A DNA stretch of 64,000 nucleotides, from positions 13,674,736 to 13,738,735 of the forward strand of contig JABACO010000002.1 of NCBI GenBank assembly GCA_013339895.1, written 5' to 3'. Of the stretch, positions 47,280 through 60,277 are shown piece after piece (positions within the stretch are counted from its first letter, which is position 1; each line of letters starts with the position of its first letter). The DNA is from Ephydatia muelleri. Its lineage: Eukaryota; Porifera; Demospongiae; Spongillida; Spongillidae. Position numbers and translations under genes: made by a program. The notes under the pieces were generated by a model. The model made no database searches. It saw only the letters and a program-made list of their open reading frames with translations, and was not told the DNA's origin.

Positions 47280-49210
47280 TCATCAATTCATCCTCACACC
47301 GCAATCTGCTTCCTTCATTGTGTGTCTTGTGCATAGAGGCAAACTGCTGCACAGTGGATGGTCAGTTCCTGGAGGGGGCACTGGAGCATTGTCTCTATGA
47401 AGCTATTCCGTGATCAGTATGTCACTGTGGGTGGGCCTTTATATGCATAGCATGGGATATGTGACCTGGGCTATGTGTTCGATCAAACTGGAAGTGACGC
47501 CTAAACATTCCTTGAGAGCAAAGCAATGTGATTCCAAAAAACACAACCTCGTGTACCTGTCTTGCACACACCTTTCCTCACAGGTGCACACACACATACA
47601 CACTCACATACTCATATACACAATTCCACATTCACACATTTAGCAGACAGTTAGCTGTACCCTAACATAGTTCGCATGTCCTCACATGCACTGACTAACA
47701 CATTCAACATACCCTAGGCCTGGGTACATTGGGAGCATCATGCCAAGCCATGGTGGACTACTGCGCGGGCATAGGCCTCAGCTGTGTGCATGGAAGGTGT
47801 GTGTAAATAAGGACACAGAGTTTATACATTACCCAACCCACCCCCAAAAATTATTTGTCTTTTTAGATACTCACACAATGCTGAGACAACCCCTAACCAA
47901 CCAACCCCCCCCCCCCTCTACTTCAGATCTGCAATAATGAAATAATGATTTCCACATTTTCTGCATATCTGCTCCTACAGTGAAACCTAGAGTGTAGAGG
48001 TCAAGGTGCCACTTCAGCTAGGAGTCTGAGGGAACATTGATGTTTGACTCGAAGTGACATTTACTATTGTTCACAAATATGATATGTTAATATGCCAATA
48101 ACATGTGAATATTCTCAATTGGGCAGTTATTGGTGGTAAGTATGACAGTGTACCGAGTGCTGATAGACAAGCTTCTGAGCAGAGTGAGTTTATGTGTACC
48201 TGACATCTATTTTTGTGATCCCTTATTTCTATAGAAATTAAGCCAGAGACAAGTTATTAAATATTTTAGTGGCTCTGCTTTTGGAAGGTCCACGACTGTC
48301 ATTGGACAAGCCTACATATCCTACTTGCTTCCACATGTGCAATGGAAATGGAATTACCCGCTGTCCATAAATCGTAATCGTTTTGTGAAGACTTGGAATT
48401 GCATGTGCCATGTAACATAATCATTATTGCAGGTGAACAATCATTCTGAAGTTGAAATGGTTCATTAATTTACTCCATAAGGAATGATAATTCATGCTGA
48501 CCACTTTTGATCAATAATGTATATTTTTGACTATGCATTACTGTGCTATATTTCCTTTGGCAGTTGTATATTGGATGAAGACTTAACGTTTGGCAGGTAG
48601 GTTTACAAATTAGCCAACATGTTGTCAGTATTCTTTCTGCTTCTAAGCTTTAACCAGATGCAACAAACAAATACTTGTAAAAATATCAGTACATGTCGAA
48701 TACATGCAGAGTAGGAGTAAGGTTTTTTTTCCCTGTGACATGGCTGTTACATCTGATGTTTCACTTTTTCAAATTGATCGATTGCAGTCAATTCTATTCT
48801 TTCAGTGTACAAGGTGTCCTCAACTAAGCAATATCTCTTTAAATAAAAATAAAAACTGATATCTACAAGTGTATACTTAAATAAAAAGTATGCGCAAAAT
48901 TGAACAACTTGCTAAGTACAAGACACCCTTCACATTGTGTTGTTTCTTATCAGGTCTAAAGTTGCAATGCCTGGGTTCTCTTTCTCATCAATGCTGGTCC
49001 TCTATATACTTTACATGTAATCACAAGTAAAATCACACCTCAGTATGCCACCCATCCTCAGTAACCTGAGAAAGAAGAGGCCAATTATTGATGAAGGACG
49101 TGATTTAATCTTTTGGGTAGGAGCTGTATTCACACGTGCCTGACAACATGTTCACTTAAGCTATATTTAATTTAAAATTCAGGCGTACAACATTTGAAGA
49201 TGCATTACAT
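47280..49210. other. No gene recognised
   Basis: No exon could be assigned here for the missing 5' part of the caspase. Contains a short poly-C run at 47906 and AT-rich sequence. Confidence 0.4.
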
Positions 49211-49221
49211 TAATTTGTCAT

Positions 49222-49288
49222 ATTCTCTCTCTCTCTTACTCTCTCTCTCTCACATACACACAACACACACACACACATACACACAAGT
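49222..49288. repeat. CT then CA microsatellite
   Basis: CTCTCT run followed by ACACAC run. Confidence 0.85.
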
Positions 49289-49299
49289 TTTGGCTCAAT

Positions 49300-51050
49300 C
49301 CCGTTGACCTTTTTTGTCTCAGTCACGTGCCTCAAAATGCCCAATTTCCTATTAACTCTCCACACCTGCAACCAAGTTTTTCAATTTTGTGCTTTTCTGA
49401 TTCCTTCTTTAGAGATGAAGACATCGTCAATCACTTCTACAAAGGACTGTGCTTTTGATGTTGGTTATTAATTAAATATCAACAATGCGTGGAAATTGGG
49501 GCAAGACATCCTCTCATATCTGTGCCCTGAAAGAATGTAGTTAAGACCTCAGATGATGGCTTAAGTCTTTTAGATGTCCGTTGATTTGTGGAGAGGTATA
49601 TTCGTGCTTAAATATCACTTGCATGATGCCTCAGATTTTTGTCCCAATTGAACTTGTCAATCGTGGATTCTCACTCTGTAGTGTTGATGCCTGTACCAGA
49701 ACTTATACCAGTGGTGTAAAGATGATACATTTCGTCATCTCGCGTGGATTGAACCTCAGACCTTCTTCTCGTGGGATTATCGGTAAGCATGTCATTCTGA
49801 TGTATGCTTGTATACACTGGGCACAAATCGTCATGTGACTACTCACAACGATGCAAGGAGAGGACGCCATTTGTAGAGGTTATGCGTTTATGGATAAATT
49901 CTGACCCAGGGACGTCTGCAATACTAATGTCCTGATAAAAGTTGTTTGGAAGTACAGACCTGCACGCCGATCCATCGTGATACTCATCAACCAAAACGCC
50001 AACAGAAGAATTTTAGCAATGTTAACCCGCAGACGCGACTCGTATAGTTGTCCCATGCCGCCACCTACAGGGATGTGACATAAAGCGACCTAAATACGAG
50101 ACGGCACGACCCAAAACCGAGTCGGCACGACTCAGAAACGAAAGCGGGCGCGTATCGAATTATGGCTGTGTTCACCTCCTATATGATTGGTGTTGATATT
50201 TGAGTGTGCTGCGCGTGCGAGGCGGGTGGTAGCAAAAACATTTGCGCGCGACCCTCTTCTCATCAGTTATTCATGTTGGCCCCTCCTCCCCTAATTCCTG
50301 GATCCTCCACTGGGTAAAAGTTTTAGGGATGTCGGCAAGATCTTGGACCCTTAACGAGAACCCCTCATTTTGCACCATGCATAATAATAATGTATCAAAG
50401 CTGGAGGTTAATTCCGAGGCACGTCTCTTGCAAGACGCTCACCAGTTTTTCCACATATATAGGTTCCTCATGTACAGCTGGTGATGTGACTGATGTCCCT
50501 CGATGCCTTTTACGTGTCCTAATATCATCAGCACATTTTTTTACTTCAAACTTCATCTTCTCCTTTTCGCTTACTCTTCAGCATTACTAAATGTAATCAT
50601 TGTCGTTTCGGAAAGAAACTCAACATGACGTATAGAACATACACTTAATTAAAAAGTTATTCAACAACTTTTGTGCTTGAACATACCTAATATCTACGGT
50701 TACATTGCATGTAGTATTTAGTACTAGAGGCATAATGGCTGTGCGTAAGATCCCGAATGCAGACTTGAGCGGGCGCAACGGACGAAGCTTAAGCCAGAGA
50801 TATATAGAGGGATTGGGCCAGTTATCTTTAGGCCATCCGCATGCACTTGAATCATTCAAGTCCACGCTGCCCGCACCTGAATCTGTACATGTTAATTTCA
50901 AGCCATCATATTTGGCTGCAACATATAAATACTCTTGTCTAAATGCCAATTGAAGGCTCAAGCAATCGATACCAGAAACTCGCAAATCACTGTTTATTAT
51001 TTTCGTATAATTTATTACACAACAAAAACTAAAATTAATAAAACCATGTT
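49300..51050. other. Repeat-derived sequence, no gene recognised
   Basis: Near 49740-49770 the minus strand has GGTTCAATCCACGCG, a B-box-like motif resembling the one in the foldback repeat. Near 50300 is a hAT-like end (CCTGGATCCTCCACTG). A 121-codon minus-strand ORF at 50620-50985 has protein-like composition but no recognised family. Confidence 0.35.
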
Positions 51051-51059
51051 TCTCGACAA

Positions 51060-51541
51060 ATGCTCCTGGATGAGTGCATGTACAATTTTCTGAGCACTTC
51101 CCATGAGCGATTTGGTGCTATAGTGATCATTCCTTACTGTGCTCTGCCATGCATGAGTACATTGAGATCAGAGTCTGGAATCCAACAGGGAGATCCATTA
51201 GAACCGTTACGATTTTGTTTGGTTCTCCACAAGTTAGTGTCTACTATTGCAGCTGACTAAATTTTGTTCACAGCTTCATTCGTGGTACATGATGATGGGG
51301 TCATTGCTGGGTCAAGGCAAGCATGCAGCTTTACAGTACAGGTACTCAATCGCATCCAACAGCTTGGTCTTTAGTCTATTTATCAACACTTCAAAATGTG
51401 AACTTTTCAGTCGAAATGACCTTGGAGCTTTTCCTCAAGAGATGTGAAAATCAAATACACTGTAGCACAAAGCCCAGGGTTACACACTTGCAAGGATGTT
51501 CTCGCGAGGAATACGTACACTCAGTGTACGAGCGTCTTTAA
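51060..51541 (+). pseudogene. LINE-type reverse-transcriptase fragment
   Basis: Contains SESGIQQGDPLEPLRFCLVL, the RT motif (G.QQGDPLGP..F.L.L) of non-LTR retrotransposons, in an ORF that stops at 51260. Neighbouring frames continue RT-like debris for ~280 bp. Fingers and endonuclease regions are absent. Confidence 0.65.
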
Positions 51542-51779
51542 GCTGGCGCTGCAGGCGCTTCTCGAGCTTTTGGTGACGCGCCAACCAAAATTTTGCTTTT
51601 CCCATCACCATTAAAAATGGATATATGTTATGAAGTGCGCGTTTCTAGTCAAAAACCTTTACCTCATGCCACTTTCCAATCTTCGAGCAACAAGGCAAAG
51701 CAGGTTAGCACAAAACAGACAAAGCTGTCGGACAAAGTGAGCATGTCCAATGACGCACAGTAGCAATTCTAAAATGCCA

Positions 51780-51830
51780 ACATACATCAAACACCCCCCC
51801 CCCCCCCACACACACACACACACACACGCC
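51780..51830. repeat. Poly-C followed by (CA)n
   Basis: About 14 C residues then ~12 CA units. Confidence 0.9.
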
Positions 51831-52603
51831 ACTTTTCATGCTTGTTTCATTACACGTGCACACCGCGTTTCGTTACGAGAAGCGCTATAGCTTAACTGTC
51901 GGACACTGTCCTACGAGATTAACAATTTAGTTTACAAAGCGCTTATAACTCGTCAAAAGAGCGCATGCACGTATAGATCACAAAAGGCAGTCGATACATT
52001 TAGGAACTAGATTCCAATGACAAAACCATACTATTTTCAATGGATTGAATGGTTTTTGTGCTTAAGCTCACCTTCCTTTACCGCGAATAGCGTAAACACG
52101 AGGTCGCGTAATCTGCTTATTCAATGTATGGCACACGTGATACATTTCCACTCCCTCTACCGGTCCATATTATCTCTGCTTTAGCTCAGTACAGTGTACA
52201 GCCGCTACCTAGGTTTTAGTCACAGATTGCACTAAGAGTTTACTGTTCAATGTATTGGTGAGATGACGTCTAAACAATCGACGTGCCTCTTCTGGAGCCC
52301 CGCCTCAGACCCGCCCATTACAGTGCCACTACCGATATGATGCATATACGGACATTATATGCCTAATATTCGATTTTGAAACTGCACCCCGCGTTAGGTA
52401 CTGGACCCATCCTCGGATCATTCGCTGTTTTGTATAATGAGTCCCGCGCTTTACACCGATGAATGACGTCAATTTATGCTTTCTATAATCTCTTTCAGCA
52501 GTTGTCATTGTGATTACGTGTACTACATTTAAAACTTGCATGTCTGCTTGCAGGATTTTATAAAAGGAGAGCAGTGAGAAGCTACAACGTTTCTCCTCTG
52601 TAT

Positions 52604-52857
52604 GGGCGAAAAGGGAACCTAACTCATATTTTTTTCAAAATTTTGGATATTCTAGAAGTCTGAATGTCCTCTACAGATTGCTTCTTAAGCATTGAGAATT
52701 GGAGTCTCTATCATGGAGTTGTAAGACTCTGAATGGTTAATTAGCCATACATTTCGACGCAAGCGTTACATTTCTATTGCGCGTACTGGAAATGTTATGC
52801 TATAATGTAACATACAGCTAGTGTATGCGCTAGGTCCCTTTTCGCGGAAACGATCCC
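52604..52857. mobile_element. GGGATCGTTTC MITE copy
   Basis: From GGGCGAAAAGGGAACCTAAC to GCGGAAACGATCCC, ~250 bp. The right end is well kept and the left end is missing its first bases. Body as in the other copies. Confidence 0.7.
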
Positions 52858-53029
52858 GTATAATCTATGATGATGTCCTTAATTGACAGCATCAGCATAC
52901 CACCGCAAGCTGGATGTGATCTCTCAGGTACTGTAACGATTGTGCATGCACCGCAAACATTGTTTCCTCCTCGTTCCTAAACATATCTCCTACAATTTAT
53001 CTACGTTAAGTACGGCTGGTATGCGAGAC

Positions 53030-53802
53030 TTAGTTTAGCACCACTCTGTCGACTGCACGTAGGACATTGCTGTCCTTTACCATCTTCACGTGATCGACGC
53101 CAGGGAACGCACTGCTCCCAAACGGCTGCTGCTGTTGAGTCTTCCACTTCAGACACACCTCAGCGCTCCGGCGGTTGACCGTTCCATCGCCATCTCCCTT
53201 GATCACCTGTGATGGGGCCGAGTCAGGGAATCCGCTGCCGTACACGAAGCTCTCCGGGGTAGCCACCTCCGTCCCGTAGAAGCAGTACGTGGGGACGTTT
53301 GGTGGGGGAAACCCCGCATTGATAGATGCGATCCCGGAGTAAATATTGAACGCTTGAGGGTAGCCCATGTCGTTAAACAGTGCCTGATAGTCGTTGGCCG
53401 TATAGGTACGTTTAGGGGTGGTTACGAGGACCTTATTGCCCCACACGGACGGTTTTGGGAGTAGCATGGCCATGCTCGGAAATGTGCGACCCGCGCTTCT
53501 AAATCTGAGTGCAATGTCGTTCGGGAAGTCGCATATCTCGCGGACTGATGCGGACGACAACGCATCTAGCACATCTCCGGATACTTCTGCTTTCACCGCT
53601 ACGCTCCCACCAGACCATGCACCGGCAAGTGTGACGAAGGCATTGACGTAGGTGTCCTTCCAAGCTTGAGTAACGACGTTGTTGAGAAAGTACAATGTTA
53701 CTGGTCCCCCCATGCTGTGGGCTACCAAGGTGACCTTTTTATTGCCGCCATCTTTGTACATCTTTTCGATCAAAGCCTTGACGTTGCTATAGTAACCAGT
53801 TG
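53030..53802 (-). CDS. PLA2G15: PLA2G15-like terminal exon with catalytic triad
   Basis: Starts after acceptor TCTCCAAG and joins exon 3 as ...DWRLSP-A-TGYYSNVKALI. It contains Ser (AHSMGG), Asp (GDGDGT) and His (VDHVKM) in the order and spacing of LCAT-family lipases, plus AWKDTYVNAFVTLAGAWSGG. Length and end match the family, so this exon looks intact. Confidence 0.9.
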
Positions 53803-56800
53803 CTTGGAGATGAGCTATGAGATCAAAAGGTTGCATGACGTGTATGAAAGACAGCATGCAATGCATAAACAAACGGCATGCAGTACAAAGCTAGTCAGAG
53901 AGGCGTTCTATACATGCATACATGCATGTGCATGTATATCATATACGAGATAATGACCCTTGTTGATTTATGTTTATAACATAAAACCCCAAGTATAATT
54001 GCTATAACTAATCAATGGTTAACGCTATCGACTCCCTGTTTTCAAAACTTCATTTCTCTATGTGAAAATCTATTTTGGTGCCTTGCACAATCATGATACT
54101 AACGTTATGAGGTCCAATACTCCATCAGGTTTAAAACCTCTACATCTTTTAGGTAGGAGCATTCGAATCGCTTCAAATTCGTAGATGGGTCCTATCGCAT
54201 TGAATTGTTACTTTATCATCCATTACGGAGATACAGCTGTGCGAATTTAATTAATGCCGCTCGATTCGGCCAATAATTTTCCCATACATTGAATTGGACG
54301 CAGAGATAATTGGCGCGAAACGACCGGGATGTGTAATCGGATACATACCTGGCGACAGTCTCCAGTCGTAGGGCGCAGATCGAATGGTCTGGCCTCTCTT
54401 ATATCCCAGGGCCGTGAAATGTTTGACAAGAGTGTGGAAGTATTCTCCCACGGGTAGTTGCAGAGAACAAGACGTCTCTATCGGGTTAGCTACCAAGTAC
54501 TCCACTTTGCACGTATCTCCGAAGCCAGACGCCTTTATTGCGAGTCCGGGCTGGTTTTGGAAGCTTCCTCTCGCCGAGTCATGTACGAGCCTTCGTATGT
54601 ATAGAGAGATGCCGAGCAAAGCACACGATAACGAATGCATCGAGACAACACCCTTTCGTGCATTTTCCCAACTGCATGCCTGGTTATTTGAATGCCGATA
54701 CTGAAAGCATTTCTACCCCCGATCAGCCCATGCATTTGAACAATATCGCACCACTTACGTTAGATCTTTAAGAACAGACGATATGCTTATGCAGGCTTCT
54801 GCTCCCAACCATGCTTCCCTTCCAGGGGCATATGCCAAATAAATTGCGGCATGGGCTGTCCTTCTTGTATAGTTGCGAACCCTCGACTCCGGGTACTGAA
54901 AATGAATAGGCCTATTTCATCACGTGATTTATTCGAATATATCCGTAAAACCTGTGCACCAACATGGCGGATCATGTTTTAACATTTATACTGAGTGGTG
55001 GCAGATTACGGAGTGGTCACATGACACGTTTAAAAGGTCTACAGGTGACCAGTATGAGATATGATATTATAATTTTGTTTGGTTCTTCAAAACACGGTAT
55101 ATTGTCTAATTATCAACTTATTGTCCAGCCGCAAACGTCCGTGCAGTCTTCCACTTAGCAAACCTTAATTCCATGCAATCTAAATTGTAAGCCTCCAGCA
55201 GCAATGTACATGACAGGCTTGATGGCGCCATCCTCGCATTAGCGGTTCGATGGCATGCATGCATCATTTGGGTACACACATGCACTATGATTGCCTACAC
55301 GCACGCCCTTGGAAATCTTGCGCACACAGACTGGCACATATAACTCATTTATCAGGGACGGATGTGAGGTGAGTTTTAGGGACCGGTGCACCTCATGAAT
55401 CGAAATTGTATTTGATTCAGTCGATTCGACAAATTTCGAACTCCAACACACCACATCAGTCTTTTTCTAATTTCAATACGAATTCGAACCTACGGGCATG
55501 CAAGTTCGATTCGAATTCGCAGGCGAATTCTGGGACCCTCATGCAGTGTTGTTTCAATTAGAAATTATTAGGCCGAATGAGATGTGCCACCTGTTTTGTT
55601 TTGTTTCACATTTAGAGGGTAGCTTACATATACGGTATAGTACATATATCGCATGCTTGCATCCACACAAACGGCTTGCTTAATATCGGGGTCTAATAAA
55701 GCATTAGAGCATGAAGAAAATGTAGTTAGGGCTACAGCAAAGTACCTGTACATTCAGTAGTCTGACTTATCTCGGATTCTGTGGGTATCTCTTCGATGTT
55801 AAAATGGATTCGTCAGTTGCTGGTTACCGGAATGTTATAAATAGGATACACAAATATACAAACATTTTGACAAACTTTCGAATCGAACTTCGATATTCTA
55901 ACGAACCGATTCGGAACTTATTATGGAACCAGAGTGCTCAAACGTCGTTTTGATTCGATTCGTGATTCACTAGAAGGAACCATGCGCCTATACCAAGTAG
56001 CATAGGGAAGCGCTATGCCATGGGGATCTGGTACTCCAATCTGGTACTTTTGGCGGGTTACCAAGGTGCTATTTCGCGGTAACAATATAGCGATTGATTC
56101 ACATGCACTATAAAGTTCAAAACCGTCGGATAAAGTACTGCTTATGTTACTATATATAGAATGTGGCACTAACTGATGTGACAGTTTCAGTATAGTATAA
56201 ATCTGAGCTTCATATTTACTACTGTACAAATGTCACATACATGTATACCACCCATATTTGGCCAACAATATATTGTAGTAACTGTGTTCAAATAACTTGT
56301 CTTTCATTTTTGCCATGCTTGAAGTTGTTTGAAGTTTGTTCGAATTAAGCTTGTTTGCATAGTAATTGGATGCGACACGCCGCAGATCAGTCACGCACTG
56401 ACGAGCTAGAGTACATGGATTCGCACGAATTGGCAGGCACTATATATTTTCGCCTTTCGCGGGATGCCTCTTGTTGTACATGACCGTAAACATGAAATGA
56501 AATTTCGCGAAGCAAGGTTTCGCTGACAGTCTAAAAACTACGAAATTCGCAAACGTTTGCCCCTCTCAAAAAGTGACCCCGTGTTATACATACATGACGG
56601 ATAGAACGCCCAAAACGCCCTCCCTCTGCCGCCTCTCCTCATCGACCCCTTCCCCCCTCCTCCACCCCCCCTCCTCCACCCCCCCCCCCATCCCCTCCCC
56701 CACCCCAACTTGATCCCTGTAGTCAAAACAAAATAAAACAAATGTGCAACACATTATATATACATGCATATTGAGGTCGAGCCCTTCATACCAATGAGAA

Positions 56801-56876
56801 TCGGGGAAATGGCATCTGCGGAGGTTGAGAGAAGTGCAGCCAACACGTAGGTCGTAATTAGTCTAAGTAGCTCCAT
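53030..56876 (-). CDS. PLA2G15: Lysosomal phospholipase A2 / LCAT-family lipase
   Basis: PLA2G15 is a secreted-pathway, lysosomal phospholipase/acyltransferase of the LCAT family. Exons in order: 56876-56792 (signal peptide MELLRLITTYVLAALLSTS, ends ...SPILI); 54895-~54800 (joins as V-PGVEGSQLYKKD, the conserved VPG..G(S/N)QL); ~54670-54349 (ASGFGDTCKVEYL, YDWRLSP); 53802-53030. Exon 1 to 2 and exon 3 to 4 junctions are in phase. The last exon carries the nucleophile elbow TLVAHSMGGPVTLYFLN, the Asp in KGDGDGTVN and the His in FPGVDHVKM. Where exon 2 ends is unclear: a strong donor (GTAAGT, near 54757) lies after an in-frame stop, so either an earlier donor is used or this stretch is damaged. 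Confidence 0.85.
53985..54256. repeat. Single arm of the foldback repeat in a PLA2G15 intron
   Basis: Resembles 1055-1345 (same orientation), for example AACGTTATGAGGTCCAATAC compared with ACGTTACGAGGTCCGATACC. Lies between exons 3 and 4. Confidence 0.6.
54349..54670 (-). CDS. PLA2G15: PLA2G15-like exon 3
   Basis: Carries SLYIRRLVHDSARG, NQPGLAIKASGFGDTCKVEY, VGEYFHTLVKHFTALGY and RSAPYDWRLSP before a good donor (GTATGT). These match the family blocks IRLVY, GFG.T..VEYL, YFH...L...GY and APYDWR. The 5' boundary is uncertain. Confidence 0.75.
54960..56780. other. First intron of the PLA2G15-like gene
   Basis: Contains ATTCGAATTCG-rich sequence (55370-55960) and a C-rich run at 56640-56710. 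No exon recognised. Confidence 0.45.
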
Positions 56877-56879
56877 TTC

Positions 56880-58200
56880 GTGACTCGAGACAACGCAATA
56901 AAACATGACGGTCGAATCTCGCTTCATATATGAAATCCGCCCACGCATCCGCATCTGTAATGTTTGGGTCCGTACACGAAGGCAGGCTGAACTTGTTGCG
57001 GTTAAATCAATCTAACACCAGCGAAGCTCTTTCCGAAGTGCTTTTGCCGAGATGCCGTGCATGCAGGACACCTTAAGCAGTGCCCCAATCGGCCATGTTA
57101 TAGCACGTACAATCTGTATCAGAAACAAGTTCTATTTTCTACATTGATACTTCATATAAATGAAATGGGCCCAATCAAAAGCTTTTTATAAAAGAAATTT
57201 TCGTATATGTCCGGGCTGAGGATGGGCAAGCTATGACATCGTTTACATGCAGATCGACAGTTTTTTGACACACTGTGTAGGTTATCAACGAGCACTATTT
57301 CCTCAGTTCAGTTTGAACGTCGAAACTAAATAGACCAACGGCACGGGTACGTGTAGTGCGGCTATAGTGCAGCTCCTATGAAGTCTTGCATGCACGGGTA
57401 CGTGTAGTGCAGCTCCTATGAAGTCTTGGGGTGTTTATCTGAAATGCGGGTTTTCCATGCGAACCTGCAATCCAATTATAAACCACCAGCAATGTAAATG
57501 TTGATATGACACCTGCTTGGCTGCTCCATAAACATCCGCTATCCGTATTACCACTATGAATAACAATAACTAGTGCACACGTTTATTTCGAGGTGACGAC
57601 CAAACTACCTTTAATAACCGATTAACGTTAGAGTTGTCTAGAATCAATGAATTGAGGCAGCAGAGGAATGTTAGGTAGCAGGAAGTAGTAGCAGTAGTAT
57701 TTCAAAAATATGAACTAAAGCCGTGAACACGAATAACTTCTAATCGGTAAAAGTTTCAAAGGGTCTGGAAGAATTCTTCGGTAACGGTAAACACATCTTT
57801 GACGCAGAAATGCGTCTCTCGGCGTTAATCGGTTAAAACGTACCATTGATTTCCATTTCTATTTCAAGATATAGCATCGCGAATAATCAATATACATGCA
57901 AGCAGTGTTAATTTCATGCAATGCCGTTAGTGCCCAAGCCATAGAGTGGAGTGCAGCATTGGCGCATAAATACTATACTTTGGAGCTGCGCTACCTCCTC
58001 TGCAACACCGTATAACGTTTGCTTCAATCGATTAATCCAAATTGCACTGCCTAGATTCCTACTATGAAACCGAAAGTATTGCATTGATTATTAATGTAGT
58101 CCTGTTCAATTAACTAATTCGACAGCTGCTTCAAGGCCACACTTTTCAATAATTATCTACCTGACAGAAGTATCTTTGCAAATAAATGCTCAATACTTAC
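56880..58200. other. No gene seen
   Basis: Putative upstream region of the PLA2G15-like gene. A ~40-bp unit with CACGGGTACGTGTAGTGC and CAGCTCCTATGAAGTCTTG is duplicated at 57341-57428. Confidence 0.4.
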
Positions 58201-58204
58201 TATA

Positions 58205-58453
58205 GGATCGTTTCCGCGGAAAGGGACCTAACGCATGTTTATTCAAGATTTCAATTTTTTTAATATTCTATAAGTCTAAAATATCCTCTACACATGCTTC
58301 TTACGCACCGAGAATAGGAGTATATCTGTCATGGAGTTTTAAGGCGCTGAATTTTTAATTAGCCATACATTTCAACGTGAGCGTTACATTTCTATTGCGC
58401 GTACTGGAAATTTTATAATGCATGCGCAAAGTCCTGTTTCGTGGAAATGATCC
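58205..58453. mobile_element. GGGATCGTTTC MITE, best-preserved forward copy
   Basis: ~33-bp terminal inverted repeats: GGATCGTTTCCGCGGAAAGG at the left and its imperfect inverse ending TCGTGGAAATGATCC at the right. About 250 bp, non-coding. Confidence 0.8.
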
Positions 58454-58974
58454 CATATATATATATTAGGATTGTACCGAACTGATGTGCACAAAAATGT
58501 ATACATGTAATTACATTTTGTGTCAGATTATGTACGCTATAGAGGTGCTTATAGAGACAAACTAGTAACATTACACGATATGAAAAGTGATTGGTTCACA
58601 TAGGGTTTGTGGGCAAACGATTTGGATACTGATAGCAATGTTTCACTAACTTTAACAAGTGGTAAAAACATTGTTGTATGATTATAGACGCTCTTCTGTA
58701 GGCAGAGTGTATGTATTGGTTAAATCGGTCAATGCGTCAGTTGTGGCCTCCCGTATAAGTTAGTCAGTGTAAAATGAATAATTCAGTATGCAAAGAATGG
58801 TTTTCTTTAGTCAGTAAAGCCGACTGGTCTTATAGACGCTCTCTGGCTGAATATCATAAGTTCATAAGTATTACAATCAGACAATGAATGCACTAAGTCA
58901 GTGTGGCCCCGTATACACTGTACGTTAGTGCAAAATGAATAATTCAGTACGCAAACAATATATTATTTTGTTTG

Positions 58975-59240
58975 CCATCTTGTTTATCATCTTTGTTTGC
59001 CACTCTGTTTGTCATCTTTGTTTGCCATCCTGTTTATCATCTTTGTTTGCCATCCTGTTTGTCATCTTTGTTTGCCATCCTGTTTATCATCTTTGTTTGC
59101 TATCATGTTTATCATCTTTGTTTGCTATCATGTTTATCATCTTTGTTTGCCACTCTGTCATCTTGTTTGCCATCCCAACAGACGCTATGCCATAACGTCA
59201 TACACGTCATACACGTCATACACGTCATACACGTCATACA
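58975..59240. repeat. 30-bp tandem repeat then 10-bp tandem repeat
   Basis: 58975-59170: units of TTTGTTTGCCATCCTGTTTA + TCATC. 59192-59240: five copies of GTCATACAC(G/A). The hydrophobic ORFs here follow from the repeat. Confidence 0.9.
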
Positions 59241-59249
59241 CGGCGTTAG

Positions 59250-60277
59250 TTGGTTTTAACTGTTTGAAACCCATAATCTTATGCTGTTCATTTCGCATGC
59301 TAATTTCTCTTCTTTTTTTTTTTTCCCTGTACATCTAATGTACCGACCGATTCCAATTCCACTGTAAATTTTTCCATTTTACCACTCTAATACTTTCGTG
59401 TTTTGGGAGGATTTTATTGCATTGCAATTATGTAAAAAGTCATAACATACGTATGTTCGATTTAAAATGAGCATGGTATCGCTCGTAAAGATGCAGTATT
59501 TATAAAGCGTAGCCATGCATTTACGGTATGGTTCTAATTGTAAAACCTAATGCCTGGCAGCAAACGGCCGTGCAGAGTGCATAATTAACATGTCATTTCA
59601 TTCGCAGATATGCATTCAACCTAACCTGCACGCGGCGTCGGTCGGCTCTTGGAGCCTGGCTTTCATGGATTTCATCATCACCGGTCTTATTTTACATACG
59701 CGCGTGCGCTTTAAAGAGGGATGTCATGTACTTTCGGTGCGTCACACGCTCGCATGCACCACGCATTAGCTTCATACGACAGTTTAAGATAATATATGCA
59801 CGTCAGTTTCCAGCATCGGCATAAGGAGCTCTATACACAATGATTTATTTACCAAATGGTTGAACACTATTGGATCTGTACATAGTAGTAGCTATACGCC
59901 TGAATGCGATCCTTGATACTGTTCTTGAACAGTGGCGGCGTAGGATAGCAGCCCTACCGAAGCCTCCGAAGGTAAGGCATAGCCCTGTCAATGCAATCCT
60001 AGCAATGAGAATGATCACGGTGATATGTTTTACGGAGTACCTAGCCAGCAGTCCGCCATGCCACCAACGGTATGGTGTCAAAACCATATTAGCGCGCGGT
60101 TATCTCATAAAGCTATAGGTAGGCTCAGGCTATTACCAAGACAGTGATTAAATTGAAGATAGCTGATTCACTTGGTGGGTTTTCAAGCGTCCATGTGAAT
60201 ATATTATTTCTATTTGTTTTAATAATTCGATTAATATATACTCGAGCGCGAAAGTTGAACGACCACCTGTTCACCCA
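59250..60277. other. No gene recognised upstream of the coiled-coil gene
   Basis: Opposed ORFs at 59845-60118 have no recognised family. Promoter elements for the plus-strand gene at 60278 are not evident. Confidence 0.4.

Noticed and set aside
46894-47352. N-terminal extension of the caspase through the satellite
   Set aside because: The extra residues are Met/Cys/Val repeats from CACATA units; a splice acceptor at 46894 is a better start for the exon.
50620-50985. 121-codon minus-strand ORF with protein-like composition
   Set aside because: No recognised domain and surrounded by repeat scraps; noted only as part of the 49.3-51.05 kb region.
59845-60118. Opposed ORFs of ~80 codons
   Set aside because: Both strands open; no recognised motif; not connected to the gene at 60278.
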